Shown here in pieces: positions 57,324 through 64,000 of a stretch of 64,000 bases of DNA. Where the stretch lies: the NCBI RefSeq assembly GCF_019039105.1, contig NZ_JAHPIV010000003.1, forward strand, positions 74,190 to 138,189, written 5' to 3'. The position numbers and the translations under genes are program-made. Within the stretch, counting starts at the first letter, position 1; each line of letters opens with the position of its first letter. Below the pieces are notes generated by a model, which worked only from the letters and a program-made list of their open reading frames with translations, was not told where the DNA came from and searched no databases. The DNA comes from Desertibacillus haloalkaliphilus. GTDB lineage: Bacteria > Bacillota > Bacilli > Bacillales > KJ1-10-99.

Positions 57324-57412
57324 AAGGGAGCTGTTCCATAAGTAACACCTCGTTAGGTGCCGAAACGTTCGGTGCTTGAGATGAGCGTTACTTAATGGAC
57401 AGCCCTTTTTTT
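57324..57412. terminator. Large bidirectional terminator
   Basis: aagggagctgttccataagtaac pairs with gttactt...ggacagccctttttt around an inner aggtgc region. It shares the ctgtcc-taagtaac layout with the hairpin at 19981-20049. Confidence 0.8.
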
Positions 57413-57414
57413 GC

Positions 57415-58746
57415 TTATCTTGACCGTCTTGCGGCTTGTTGGATCGGGTCCCATACGCCATTAAATGGAGGGGCATAACTTAAGTCAAGGTCTTCGAGTT
57501 CGTGAACCGTCATCCCGTGAAAAAGAGCGGCTGCAAGGACGTCAATCCTTTTATCAACACCAGCAGAACCAATGACTTGTCCACCGAGTAATTGCCGGTG
57601 ATCTCTATGATACATCAATTTTATATGAATCGGTTTCGGATTTGGATAATAGCCTGCGATATGGAGGCTTTTTAATGTTGTTGTTTCAAAAGGTACATGT
57701 AATTGCTCTGCTTCTTGCTCAGAGAGGCCCGTTCGTGCCAACGTTAAATCAAAGAATTTTAATATTGATGTCCCAACAACACCTTTAAATGTTCGTGTTC
57801 CGCCAACCATATTAATGCCAGCAATTTGCCCTTGTTTATTGGCATGTGTGCCAAGTGGAATATAATCGTCTTTTTCCTTTAGACGATGGTATTGGGTCGC
57901 GCAGTCACCGGCAGCATAAACGTCGCTCACATTGGTCTCCATATATCGATTGACAAGCAGTGCACCGTTGTCGTGTTTGTGAAAGAGTGAGTCACTCGCA
58001 AAGGATGTAGAGGGACGAACGCCGATGGCGACAATGACGAGGTCTGTGTTATACGTTTGTTTATCGGTTTTAACTTCTTTTACACGGGTTTTACCGCTAA
58101 AGGATTGTACCGATTCATTAAAGACAAGCTCGATGTTGTGTTTTTCTGCTTGTTCATGAATATGGGAAGCCATATCATTATCAAAAATGGTAGCAAGCTG
58201 TGAGGCTTGTTCAATGATGCGGACATGTTTCCCGATTTCAACGAAGTTCTCAGCCATTTCAAGGCCAATATAGCCTCCGCCGACAATTGTGACCGTTTTG
58301 ACTTCCTTATGTAAATCGTTACTAATCTGTTTAATATCAGGGATCGTCTTTACCGTATGAATGCCTTCTAGTTCATTGCCATCCCAATTTGGGAGTAACG
58401 GCTGTGCACCTGAGGCAATAAGGAGGCGATCATAGTTATAGGAGAAAGTTTCGCCCGTTTCATGATTTATTCCTGACACCGTTTTTTCATCTGGGTTCAT
58501 ATTGGTCACTTCATGAAGTGTGAGGGCGTTGATTCCATACTTGTCACGAAAGGTTGATAATTCGCGTGCAATTAAATCGTCGGTTGATTCGACTTGGCCA
58601 CTGATCACATAAGGTAAGCCACATTGAGCATATGAATAATATTCTCCCATTTCAAGCGTTGTCACTTCAGCATCAGGATCGTTACGAACAATTTGCATCG
58701 CCGCACTCATTCCAGCTGCATCACCACCAATAATTACATACTTCAC
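57415..58746 (-). CDS. CoA-disulfide reductase / NADH oxidase-type flavoprotein
   Basis: A 443-residue pyridine nucleotide-disulfide oxidoreductase. N-terminal FAD loop GGDAAGMSAAMQ, the single redox cysteine in SYAQCGLPYVISG (Cys43) typical of CoA-disulfide reductases and NADH oxidases, NAD loop VGGGYIGLEMAE, FAD site VYAAGDCATQ and dimerisation domain. Substrate (CoA disulfide, persulfide or oxygen) is not decidable by reading. Opposite in direction to tdk and prfA, and not part of the B. subtilis order. ATG with AGGAGGTA upstream. Confidence 0.85.
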   Translation of the reverse strand: MKYVIIGGDAAGMSAAMQIVRNDPDAEVTTLEMGEYYSYAQCGLPYVISGQVESTDDLIARELSTFRDKYGINALTLHEVTNMNPDEKTVSGINHETGETFSYNYDRLLIASGAQPLLPNWDGNELEGIHTVKTIPDIKQISNDLHKEVKTVTIVGGGYIGLEMAENFVEIGKHVRIIEQASQLATIFDNDMASHIHEQAEKHNIELVFNESVQSFSGKTRVKEVKTDKQTYNTDLVIVAIGVRPSTSFASDSLFHKHDNGALLVNRYMETNVSDVYAAGDCATQYHRLKEKDDYIPLGTHANKQGQIAGINMVGGTRTFKGVVGTSILKFFDLTLARTGLSEQEAEQLHVPFETTTLKSLHIAGYYPNPKPIHIKLMYHRDHRQLLGGQVIGSAGVDKRIDVLAAALFHGMTVHELEDLDLSYAPPFNGVWDPIQQAARRSR

Positions 58747-58936
58747 TAAAATACCTCCTTAGTTAAAAATGGTTCCTCTTACTTATTACTTTACCCTTAA
58801 ACGTTAAGGAAAAAACGATGAATCACTTGTGTTACAAATTGATACCTAATTTTTACAAAAAGGTAAGGTTACAATTACAGTTTATTAATATTTGGCTTAT
58901 ATAATGAAACGTAAGAAAAGTAATAAGGGGGATGTT

Positions 58937-59542
58937 ATGAATACTCAATTAATGGACATGCCAAATGCATGTTTTGATCATGGACAAGCAAGGTCGTTAT
59001 TAACATTAACGAGGACTTTGAAGTTGAGATCTCCCGATACTTATCAGCACTCATTACGAGTGGCACGTATTTCTTATGAACTGGCAAAAGCAATGAATTA
59101 CTCAGATGAAGATTGTGAAATTGTCTATGTAAGTGGACTTATGCATGATATTGGCAAGCTGTTGCTACCAGAGACCATTCTTGAGAAGCCGACAAAACTG
59201 ACCCTCGAGGAATTCAAAAAGGTGAGAAAGCATCCAGAATGGGGGTGTTGCATGCTCGAACAAATAAAAGGTTGGGAGGCGAGTCCGGTCCCTAAGTATG
59301 TGTTGTATCATCATGAGCGATTTGATGGGAAAGGTTATCCGTACGGCTTAAAAGCAGAATCGATTCCAGAACCATCACAAATCATCTCCATCGCCGATGC
59401 CTTTGATGTCATGATAACCGGAAGAACTTACACCGATAGCAAGCCGCAAGATGTCATTTGCAATGAAATCGACCGTAACCGCGGCAAACAATTTAACCCG
59501 AAAGTCGTTGATGTATTTTTGGAGATGATTAGGTCTGAATAA
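58937..59542 (+). CDS. Stand-alone HD-GYP domain protein
   Basis: A 201-residue protein consisting of one HD-GYP domain: HSLRVARIS, LMHDIGKLLLP, RKHPEWGC, YHHERFDGKGYPYGL and SIADAFDVMI. HD-GYP proteins hydrolyse cyclic di-GMP; the HHExxDGxGYP signature is present apart from conservative changes. No sensor domain. ATG 58937 after AAGGGGGATG. Tandem repeat copies follow its stop directly. Confidence 0.85.
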   Translation: MNTQLMDMPNACFDHGQARSLLTLTRTLKLRSPDTYQHSLRVARISYELAKAMNYSDEDCEIVYVSGLMHDIGKLLLPETILEKPTKLTLEEFKKVRKHPEWGCCMLEQIKGWEASPVPKYVLYHHERFDGKGYPYGLKAESIPEPSQIISIADAFDVMITGRTYTDSKPQDVICNEIDRNRGKQFNPKVVDVFLEMIRSE

Positions 59543-59550
59543 AAAAAGAA
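59543..59550. other. A-rich junction between the HD-GYP gene and repeat copy B
   Basis: Only an A run (59541-59547) separates the stop codon from the repeat; the 610-bp gap to prfA is filled by copies B and C plus about 155 bp of prfA upstream sequence, in which no further feature was fixed. Confidence 0.5.
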
Positions 59551-59772
59551 TATAATCCAAGTCACGAGCGGGCACAATCTATGGATATCTTACACAACGT
59601 TCGTGCATCCTCCCCAAAAGAAGAAGACTAACCCCAGCAAAGGTAGACCCCAAACGGTTGCTAAACCGTTTGCGACGACGCTAGTCGGAGTAGGGGCAGA
59701 GCAGAACAGAGTGCGGCAAGCCTGAAGTTGGCTTGTCAGAGCCATGATCCTTGCATACCGCGTCAGGTGTAA
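59551..59772 (+). repeat. Dispersed structured repeat, copy B
   Basis: Begins tataatccaagtcacgagcg. Hairpin 1 caaacggtt/aaccgtttg (59651-59672), hairpin 2 cgac/gtcg (59676-59687), hairpin 3 ggcaagcc/ggcttgtc (59714-59737). A cccc/gggg closing helix could join hairpins 1 and 2. Directly repeated as copy C with a period of 222 bp. Confidence 0.85.
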
Positions 59773-59995
59773 TATAATCCAAATCACAAGCGGGCACAAT
59801 CTATGAATATCCTCACACGAGGTTCGTCCCCCACCCCCAAAAGAAGAAGACTAACCCCCGCAAAGGGAGACCCCAAACGGTTGCTAAACCGTTTGCGACG
59901 ACGCTAGTCGGAGTAGGGGCAGAGCAGATCAAGGCGTGGCAAGCCTGCAGTTGGCTTGTCAAAGTCCTGATCCGCGCATGCCACGTCAGGGTCAA
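59773..59995 (+). repeat. Dispersed structured repeat, copy C
   Basis: Same order as copy B from tataatccaaatcacaagcg onwards. Hairpin 1 59873-59894, hairpin 2 59898-59909, hairpin 3 ggcaagcc/ggcttgtc (59937-59960) inside gcgtggc/gccacgt. Copies B and C are nearly identical in the core but diverged at 59590-59640 versus 59812-59865. Confidence 0.85.
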
Positions 59996-60152
59996 CCGAC
60001 ACCACTTTCCCATTTCGAAGAAACTTTTCTGCCTTGCTTTACAAACAAAGGTCTTTTAATACTTGTATCTTCCTAATCAAACTTTGCTTTGACTACCGTT
60101 ATACCGTATACTATAATTATAATGTTATGGATAAAATGATGAGGTGAAACGC

Positions 60153-61223
60153 GTGTTAGAACGTTTACAATCAGTAGAAGACCGATACGAAAGACTTAAT
60201 GAACTATTAAGCGACCCCGATGTCATAAATGATTCAAACAAACTACGCGAGTACTCCAAAGAACAAGCAGACCTAACAGAAACCGTTCAGGCCTACCGCG
60301 AGTATAAAGAAGTAACTGAACAACTAACCGACGCAAAAACAATGCTCGAAGACAAACTAGATGACGAAATGTACGAAATGGTCAAAATGGAAATTGACGA
60401 ACTTTCTGAACGCAAAGAAGAACTCGAAGCAAGACTAAAAATTCTCCTACTACCAAAAGACCCGAATGATGACAAAAACGTTATCATCGAAGTCCGTGGA
60501 GCAGCAGGAGGAGATGAAGCGAACCTCTTTGCAGCTGACTTATTTAAAATGTACTCACGCTTTGCCGAAACGCAAGGGTGGAAAGTTGAAGTCATCGAAG
60601 CGACTCCAACTGAACTAGGCGGCTACAAAGAAGTCATCTTCATGATCAATGGTGATGGGGCGTATTCAAAAATGAAATACGAAAACGGTGCACACCGCGT
60701 GCAACGTGTACCATCAACGGAATCAGGTGGACGAATTCATACGTCAACAGCAACAGTCGCTGTTCTTCCAGAAGCAGAAGAAGTCGAAGTTGACATTCAC
60801 GAAAAAGATATCCGTGTTGATACATTTGCATCAAGTGGACCAGGTGGACAAAGTGTTAATACAACGATGTCAGCGGTACGCTTAACACATATGCCAACAG
60901 GAATCGTTGTTTCGTGTCAGGATGAAAAGTCCCAAATCAAAAACAAAGAAAAAGCAATGAAAGTTTTACGTGCCCGTATTTATGATAAGTTCCAACAAGA
61001 AGCAGAGGCAGAATACGCCGAAAATCGTAAATCAGCGGTCGGTACAGGTGACCGTTCTGAGCGAATTCGTACGTACAACTTCCCGCAAAGCCGTGTAACC
61101 GATCACCGTATCGGGTTAACATTGCAAAAGCTCGAGCAAATCTTGCAAGGTAAGCTGGATGAAATTATTGATGCGCTAATCGTTGAAGAACAAGCGGAAA
61201 TGATGAAGAAGGCTGAAGAGTAA
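60153..61223 (+). CDS. prfA: Peptide chain release factor 1
   Basis: Releases peptides at UAA and UAG. The 356-residue protein has the codon-recognition P187-S188-T189 (PxT) and the GGQ motif at 231-233 ([10 protein letters not shown]). GTG 60153 has GAGGTGA 5 bases upstream; the earlier GTG lies inside that site. The first ~100 codons use many A- and C-ending codons (CTA, GAC, AAC, TAC, CTC), a clear change from the second half; repeats B and C end about 160 bp upstream. prmC starts 1 bp after its stop. Confidence 0.97.
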   Translation: MLERLQSVEDRYERLNELLSDPDVINDSNKLREYSKEQADLTETVQAYREYKEVTEQLTDAKTMLEDKLDDEMYEMVKMEIDELSERKEELEARLKILLLPKDPNDDKNVIIEVRGAAGGDEANLFAADLFKMYSRFAETQGWKVEVIEATPTELGGYKEVIFMINGDGAYSKMKYENGAHRVQRVPSTESGGRIHTSTATVAVLPEAEEVEVDIHEKDIRVDTFASSGPGGQSVNTTMSAVRLTHMPTGIVVSCQDEKSQIKNKEKAMKVLRARIYDKFQQEAEAEYAENRKSAVGTGDRSERIRTYNFPQSRVTDHRIGLTLQKLEQILQGKLDEIIDALIVEEQAEMMKKAEE

Positions 61224-61224
61224 G

Positions 61225-62088
61225 ATGAGCTCAATCATGAAAGTTTATGAAGCCCTCCGTTGGGCTTCTTCTTTTTTAGAAGATACGAATGGAGAAGTGC
61301 GGGCAGCAGAACTATTATTACAACATCATCTTGGACTTTCACGGACTGAGTTTTTCATGCAAATGCAAAATGAGCTAACAACCGAGCAACAGCAAGCCTT
61401 TCAAGCAGATATTGAAAAACACGCATCAGGCGTTCCGGTCCAGCATTTAATCGGATCTGAACAGTTTTACGGCCGGACATTTTCTGTCAATGAGGACGTT
61501 CTGATTCCGCGTCCAGAAACTGAAGAGCTTGTTCTCGGTGTGCTCACACGAATCAAGGAGCACTTCGATCATGATCAGCTACGTGTTGTTGATGTTGGTA
61601 CAGGTAGTGGTGCAATCGCGATTACGCTCAAGTTAGAGCAGCCAAACCTTGAGGTTCAAGCAGTCGATATCGCCCAAAGCTCACTTGATGTGGCTAGCTT
61701 GAATGCCGACAAGCTCGGTGCTGACGTTGCATTTAGCTGTGGTGACTTGATCAAACCGCTCATAGAAAAGAACAAAACGGTTGATGTTGTCGTCTCAAAT
61801 CCACCTTACATCCCGTATGAGGAAGCGATGGCGCTTGATTCGATCGTCAAAGATCATGAACCGATGCGCGCCCTTGTTGGTGGCGAGGATGGTTATGATT
61901 TTTATCGACGCTTTATGGATGAAATCCCACAAGTGCTTGCAAGCAAAGGCTTAATTGCTTTTGAAGTCGGAGCTGGCCAAAGCGAGACGGTCGCAAACCT
62001 TTTAAAAGAAACGTTTCAAACAGCTGAAGTCGAAGTTGTTTATGATATTAACGGCAAAGATCGTATCGTCTTTGCAAGAGTCGGTTAA
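61225..62088 (+). CDS. prmC: Release factor glutamine methyltransferase PrmC
   Basis: Methylates the glutamine of the GGQ motif in PrfA/PrfB. The 287-residue protein has the N-terminal helical domain, SAM loop VVDVGTGSGAIAI and catalytic VVSNPPYIPYEE. ATG 61225 directly after prfA, translationally coupled. Same order in B. subtilis. Confidence 0.95.
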   Translation: MSSIMKVYEALRWASSFLEDTNGEVRAAELLLQHHLGLSRTEFFMQMQNELTTEQQQAFQADIEKHASGVPVQHLIGSEQFYGRTFSVNEDVLIPRPETEELVLGVLTRIKEHFDHDQLRVVDVGTGSGAIAITLKLEQPNLEVQAVDIAQSSLDVASLNADKLGADVAFSCGDLIKPLIEKNKTVDVVVSNPPYIPYEEAMALDSIVKDHEPMRALVGGEDGYDFYRRFMDEIPQVLASKGLIAFEVGAGQSETVANLLKETFQTAEVEVVYDINGKDRIVFARVG

Positions 62089-62188
62089 CCGTCTCGTTGT
62101 CGATCGCTAAAAAAATTGTCGGACGATTTATTGTTTGGGTTTGCCTTTCACGGTCGAGACTGTGACTGTGAAAGGTTGGTGGCAAAAC

Positions 62189-62806
62189 ATGAACAATAAA
62201 GTAATCATTTATTTATTTTTTTCTTTAGCAGTATTAATGATGAATTGGGAGGCGCAAAAAAGTATCGCCGTAGCAGCCTTCCATCAAGAAGTTGATCAAG
62301 ATGATGCGATCCGCTTACGAATTTTAGCTCATAGTGATTCAGTGAAAGACCAATACTTAAAACGAGAAATTCGTGATCACGTTAATGAAGCGATTACTGA
62401 GTGGGTAACAGATATCGCTGACTTAAATGAAGCGAAGCAAGTGATCTCAGAGCGTATTCCAGAGGTCGAAGAAATCGTTGCCGCAGAGCTTGATAAGCTT
62501 GGACTTGATCAATCGTATAATGTTGAATTCACAGATGTTCAATTTCCGACGAAGCTATATGGAAACATCGTTTATCCAGCTGGTATTTATGATGCCGTCT
62601 TAATTACACTTGGCGATGGGAACGGTGAAAACTGGTGGTGTGTCCTTTTTCCACCGTTATGCTTTTTAGATTTTGCAAATGGTGATGCGGTTGAACATCA
62701 GTCAGAGGATGGCGAGGAATCGGAAGAATATAAGGACCGTGATGTAGAAGTATCCTTTTTCCTCGTTGAAATCTTTTCAAAAATTGCTGATTGGTTTAAA
62801 AAGTAG
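62189..62806 (+). CDS. spoIIR: Stage II sporulation protein R
   Basis: Forespore-secreted signal that activates SpoIIGA to process pro-sigma-E in the mother cell. The 205-residue protein has an N-terminal membrane/signal segment, then AIRLRILAHSDSVKDQYLKREIRD and the hallmark GENWWCVLFPPLCFLDF. ATG 62189 is favoured (GGTGG upstream), but in-frame starts to 62135 exist. Forespore sigma-F expression is expected; I did not fix a promoter. Position after prmC equals B. subtilis. Confidence 0.94.
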   Translation: MNNKVIIYLFFSLAVLMMNWEAQKSIAVAAFHQEVDQDDAIRLRILAHSDSVKDQYLKREIRDHVNEAITEWVTDIADLNEAKQVISERIPEVEEIVAAELDKLGLDQSYNVEFTDVQFPTKLYGNIVYPAGIYDAVLITLGDGNGENWWCVLFPPLCFLDFANGDAVEHQSEDGEESEEYKDRDVEVSFFLVEIFSKIADWFKK

Positions 62807-62920
62807 TCATAAAACGGAACGCCTGTCCATAGATATTCTAGTAGATAAACTAGGATAGATTAGGCACTAAAAGGATTGGATCATCTTTTTAGGCCTCAAT
62901 AGATATAGGAGGGCTTTCGT

Positions 62921-63364
62921 GTGAGTATTGTCATTCGTATTGCAGAAGAGAAGGATTTACTACCGATTCAGCGTCTTGTTGCAAAAGCTGGGTTAAGTGA
63001 CAGTGGCATCGAACAGCAAGTTGAAAATTTTTTAGTCGCTGAAGATGATAAAAAGATCGTTGGAACGATTGGAATTGAAAAGGTTGGGGTGGACGGGCTC
63101 TTACGTTCACTCGTGATGCAATCAGACAATTGGAATGCAAAAATCGGATTGGAGTTTGTGCAGCTCGCACTTGCTTATGCGGAGAAGCGAGGGATTGAGA
63201 CGCTCTATTTATTAACAAAGCAGTCGACGGAGTTTTTTGAATACCTTGGTTTTAAAGAGGTCGGTGAACAAGAGGTACCAAAGCATCTAAAAGAGTCACC
63301 ACACTTCAGTCAATTTACTAGTGGTGTTACAAAAGTGTTAGCATGCCGATTAAAGGAAGAGTAA
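62921..63364 (+). CDS. GNAT family N-acetyltransferase (YwlB-like)
   Basis: A 147-residue acetyltransferase: IRIAEEKDLLPIQRL start, short beta strands around VAEDDKKIVGTIGIE, and YAEKRGIETLYLLTKQSTEFFEYLGF, the acetyl-CoA fold end. The canonical Q/RxxGxG/A loop is not obvious. GTG 62921 after AGGAGGGC. Located between spoIIR and ywlC as B. subtilis ywlB. Substrate unknown. Confidence 0.82.
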   Translation: MSIVIRIAEEKDLLPIQRLVAKAGLSDSGIEQQVENFLVAEDDKKIVGTIGIEKVGVDGLLRSLVMQSDNWNAKIGLEFVQLALAYAEKRGIETLYLLTKQSTEFFEYLGFKEVGEQEVPKHLKESPHFSQFTSGVTKVLACRLKEE

Positions 63365-63409
63365 GCTATTTTGTTCACATGTGTATAAAAACGCACCAAT
63401 TACAAAAAC

Positions 63410-63626
63410 TTACCCACAAGTTATCCACACCCGTGGATAACTTGTTTTTTCGTTCTTGAAGAGAGTGGCTAAGTGCGCTGTTGACAGGCGTCAGTAAGCA
63501 AGTGACAATGGAAGAGTTAGGAGAGTGGCGTGATGAGTTATAAACAGACGAAGATGTGGATTGTGGATAAAGTTGATCATAACTTGCAGAAGTCCGCAGA
63601 GATTAAGGAAGCGGCGTTGTGGATAA
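63410..63626. promoter_or_regulatory. DnaA-box cluster at ywlB-ywlC
   Basis: TTATCCACA (63421-63429) plus its reverse TGTGGATAA at 63562-63570 and 63618-63626 are three perfect boxes. CGTGGATAA (63432-63440) and TTACCCACA (63410-63418) are one-mismatch boxes. The two right-hand boxes lie inside ywlC. B. subtilis DnaA binds at the ywlC locus in vivo. Confidence 0.8.
63416..63450 (+). terminator. Terminator built from DnaA boxes
   Basis: Perfect 13-bp arms acaagttatccac (63416-63428) and gtggataacttgt (63433-63445) followed by tttttt. The arms are the inverted DnaA boxes. Confidence 0.88.
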
Positions 63627-64000
63627 GTGAGGGGGAGGTCGTTGCCTTCCCGACCGAAACCGTTTATGGACTTGGGGGCAATGCTTTAGAGGACGATGCC
63701 ATTGCGAAAATTTTTGAAGCGAAAGGACGTCCGAGTGACAACCCGCTCATTGTCCACATTGCAACGAAACAGCAAGTTGAGGAGTTAGCGGCTGATATTC
63801 CAGAGATGGCTTCAAAGTTAATGGATGCTTTTTGGCCTGGACCATTAACATTGATTTTACGAAAACAGGCAGCGATTGCTGAAAAGGTGACAGCAGGTCT
63901 TGATACGGTTGCGCTAAGGATGCCGGACCATCCTGTGGCACTCGCATTGCTTGAGGTAGCTGGGGTTCCTGTAGCTGCACCGAGTGCCAACTTATCCGGA
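63533..64000 (+). CDS. ywlC: L-threonylcarbamoyladenylate synthase YwlC (TsaC/Sua5), 3' truncated by the window
   Basis: Makes threonylcarbamoyl-AMP for the t6A modification of ANN-decoding tRNAs. The visible 156 codons show VVAFPTETVYGLGGNA, the KIFEAKGRPSDNPLIVHI substrate site, FWPGPLTLIL and PSANLSG. The frame is open to the window end; a full Sua5-type protein would be about 340 residues. ATG 63533 with AGGAGAG 8 bases upstream. Two DnaA boxes lie in its first 94 bases. Confidence 0.93.
   Translation, partial: MSYKQTKMWIVDKVDHNLQKSAEIKEAALWISEGEVVAFPTETVYGLGGNALEDDAIAKIFEAKGRPSDNPLIVHIATKQQVEELAADIPEMASKLMDAFWPGPLTLILRKQAAIAEKVTAGLDTVALRMPDHPVALALLEVAGVPVAAPSANLSG

Overview
The window looks like a chromosomal segment of a low-to-mid GC, endospore-forming Bacillaceae bacterium. 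Gene content and order follow the Bacillus subtilis ung-ywdI-ywdK-gerQ-cwlJ-hemQ-pta-lipL-ywfO-ywgA-ywhB-ywhD-pbpG-speE-speB-ywiB-argS-(ywiE)-fadF-rpoE-pyrG-ywjG-spo0F-fbaA-tal-murAB-glpX-rho-rpmE-tdk-prfA-prmC-spoIIR-ywlB-ywlC region almost gene for gene. Several genes (thiH, amtB module, IcmF, type B L31) suggest one of the alkaliphilic Bacillus-like genera rather than B. subtilis itself; that placement is inference.

Layout. 1-595: leftward guanine riboswitch with its own promoter and two terminators, followed by a direct repeat. 0.6-5.4 kb: thiG-thiH, ung, an aldo/keto reductase and a DUF523-DUF1722 protein. 5.4-9.0 kb: a nitrogen module (amtB, GlnD-like nucleotidyltransferase, DEDDh exonuclease, GlnR/TnrA-like regulator) behind a perfect GlnR/TnrA box. 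9.2-13 kb: sporulation-type histidine kinase, ywdI, ywdK and the spore germination pair cwlJ-gerQ. 13-27.9 kb: conserved housekeeping genes (haem, acetate, lipoate, transport, HD-domain protein, polyamines, PBP, argS). 28-32.3 kb: XapX protein, hydrolase, metal P-type ATPase, cardiolipin synthase. 32.5-44 kb: a short/branched-chain acyl-CoA degradation cluster (fadF, thiolase, hbd, two acyl-CoA dehydrogenases, TetR regulator, IcmF). 44.6-64 kb: rpoE to ywlC, with transcription, translation, glycolysis, cell wall and sporulation genes (spo0F, spoIIR). ywlC is cut by the window end.

The most interesting material is between genes. (1) A dispersed, structured repeat family of about 200 bp has five recognisable copies (23.66, 36.23, 44.40, 59.55 and 59.77 kb); its hairpins keep pairing through compensatory changes, and genes flanking two of the loci have A/C-rich third codon positions. 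(2) Two small terminal-inverted-repeat elements flanked by direct repeats sit in the leaders of rho and ywhD. (3) The pyrG leader has the parts expected of G-reiteration (CTP-sensing) attenuation: promoter, GGGC start and a C5 tract in a terminator. (4) The fbaA leader has two nested perfect helices. (5) Five DnaA-box matches lie around the ywlB-ywlC junction, a site known to bind DnaA in B. subtilis. (6) There is a 52-bp tandem hairpin array beside ywjG and a sigma-H promoter for spo0F.

Together the genes describe a spore-former whose phosphorelay (kinase, Spo0F), sigma-E activation (SpoIIR) and germination (CwlJ/GerQ) genes are interleaved with central carbon, nitrogen and fatty-acid metabolism. 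All calls were made by reading the sequence; no database search or folding program was run.
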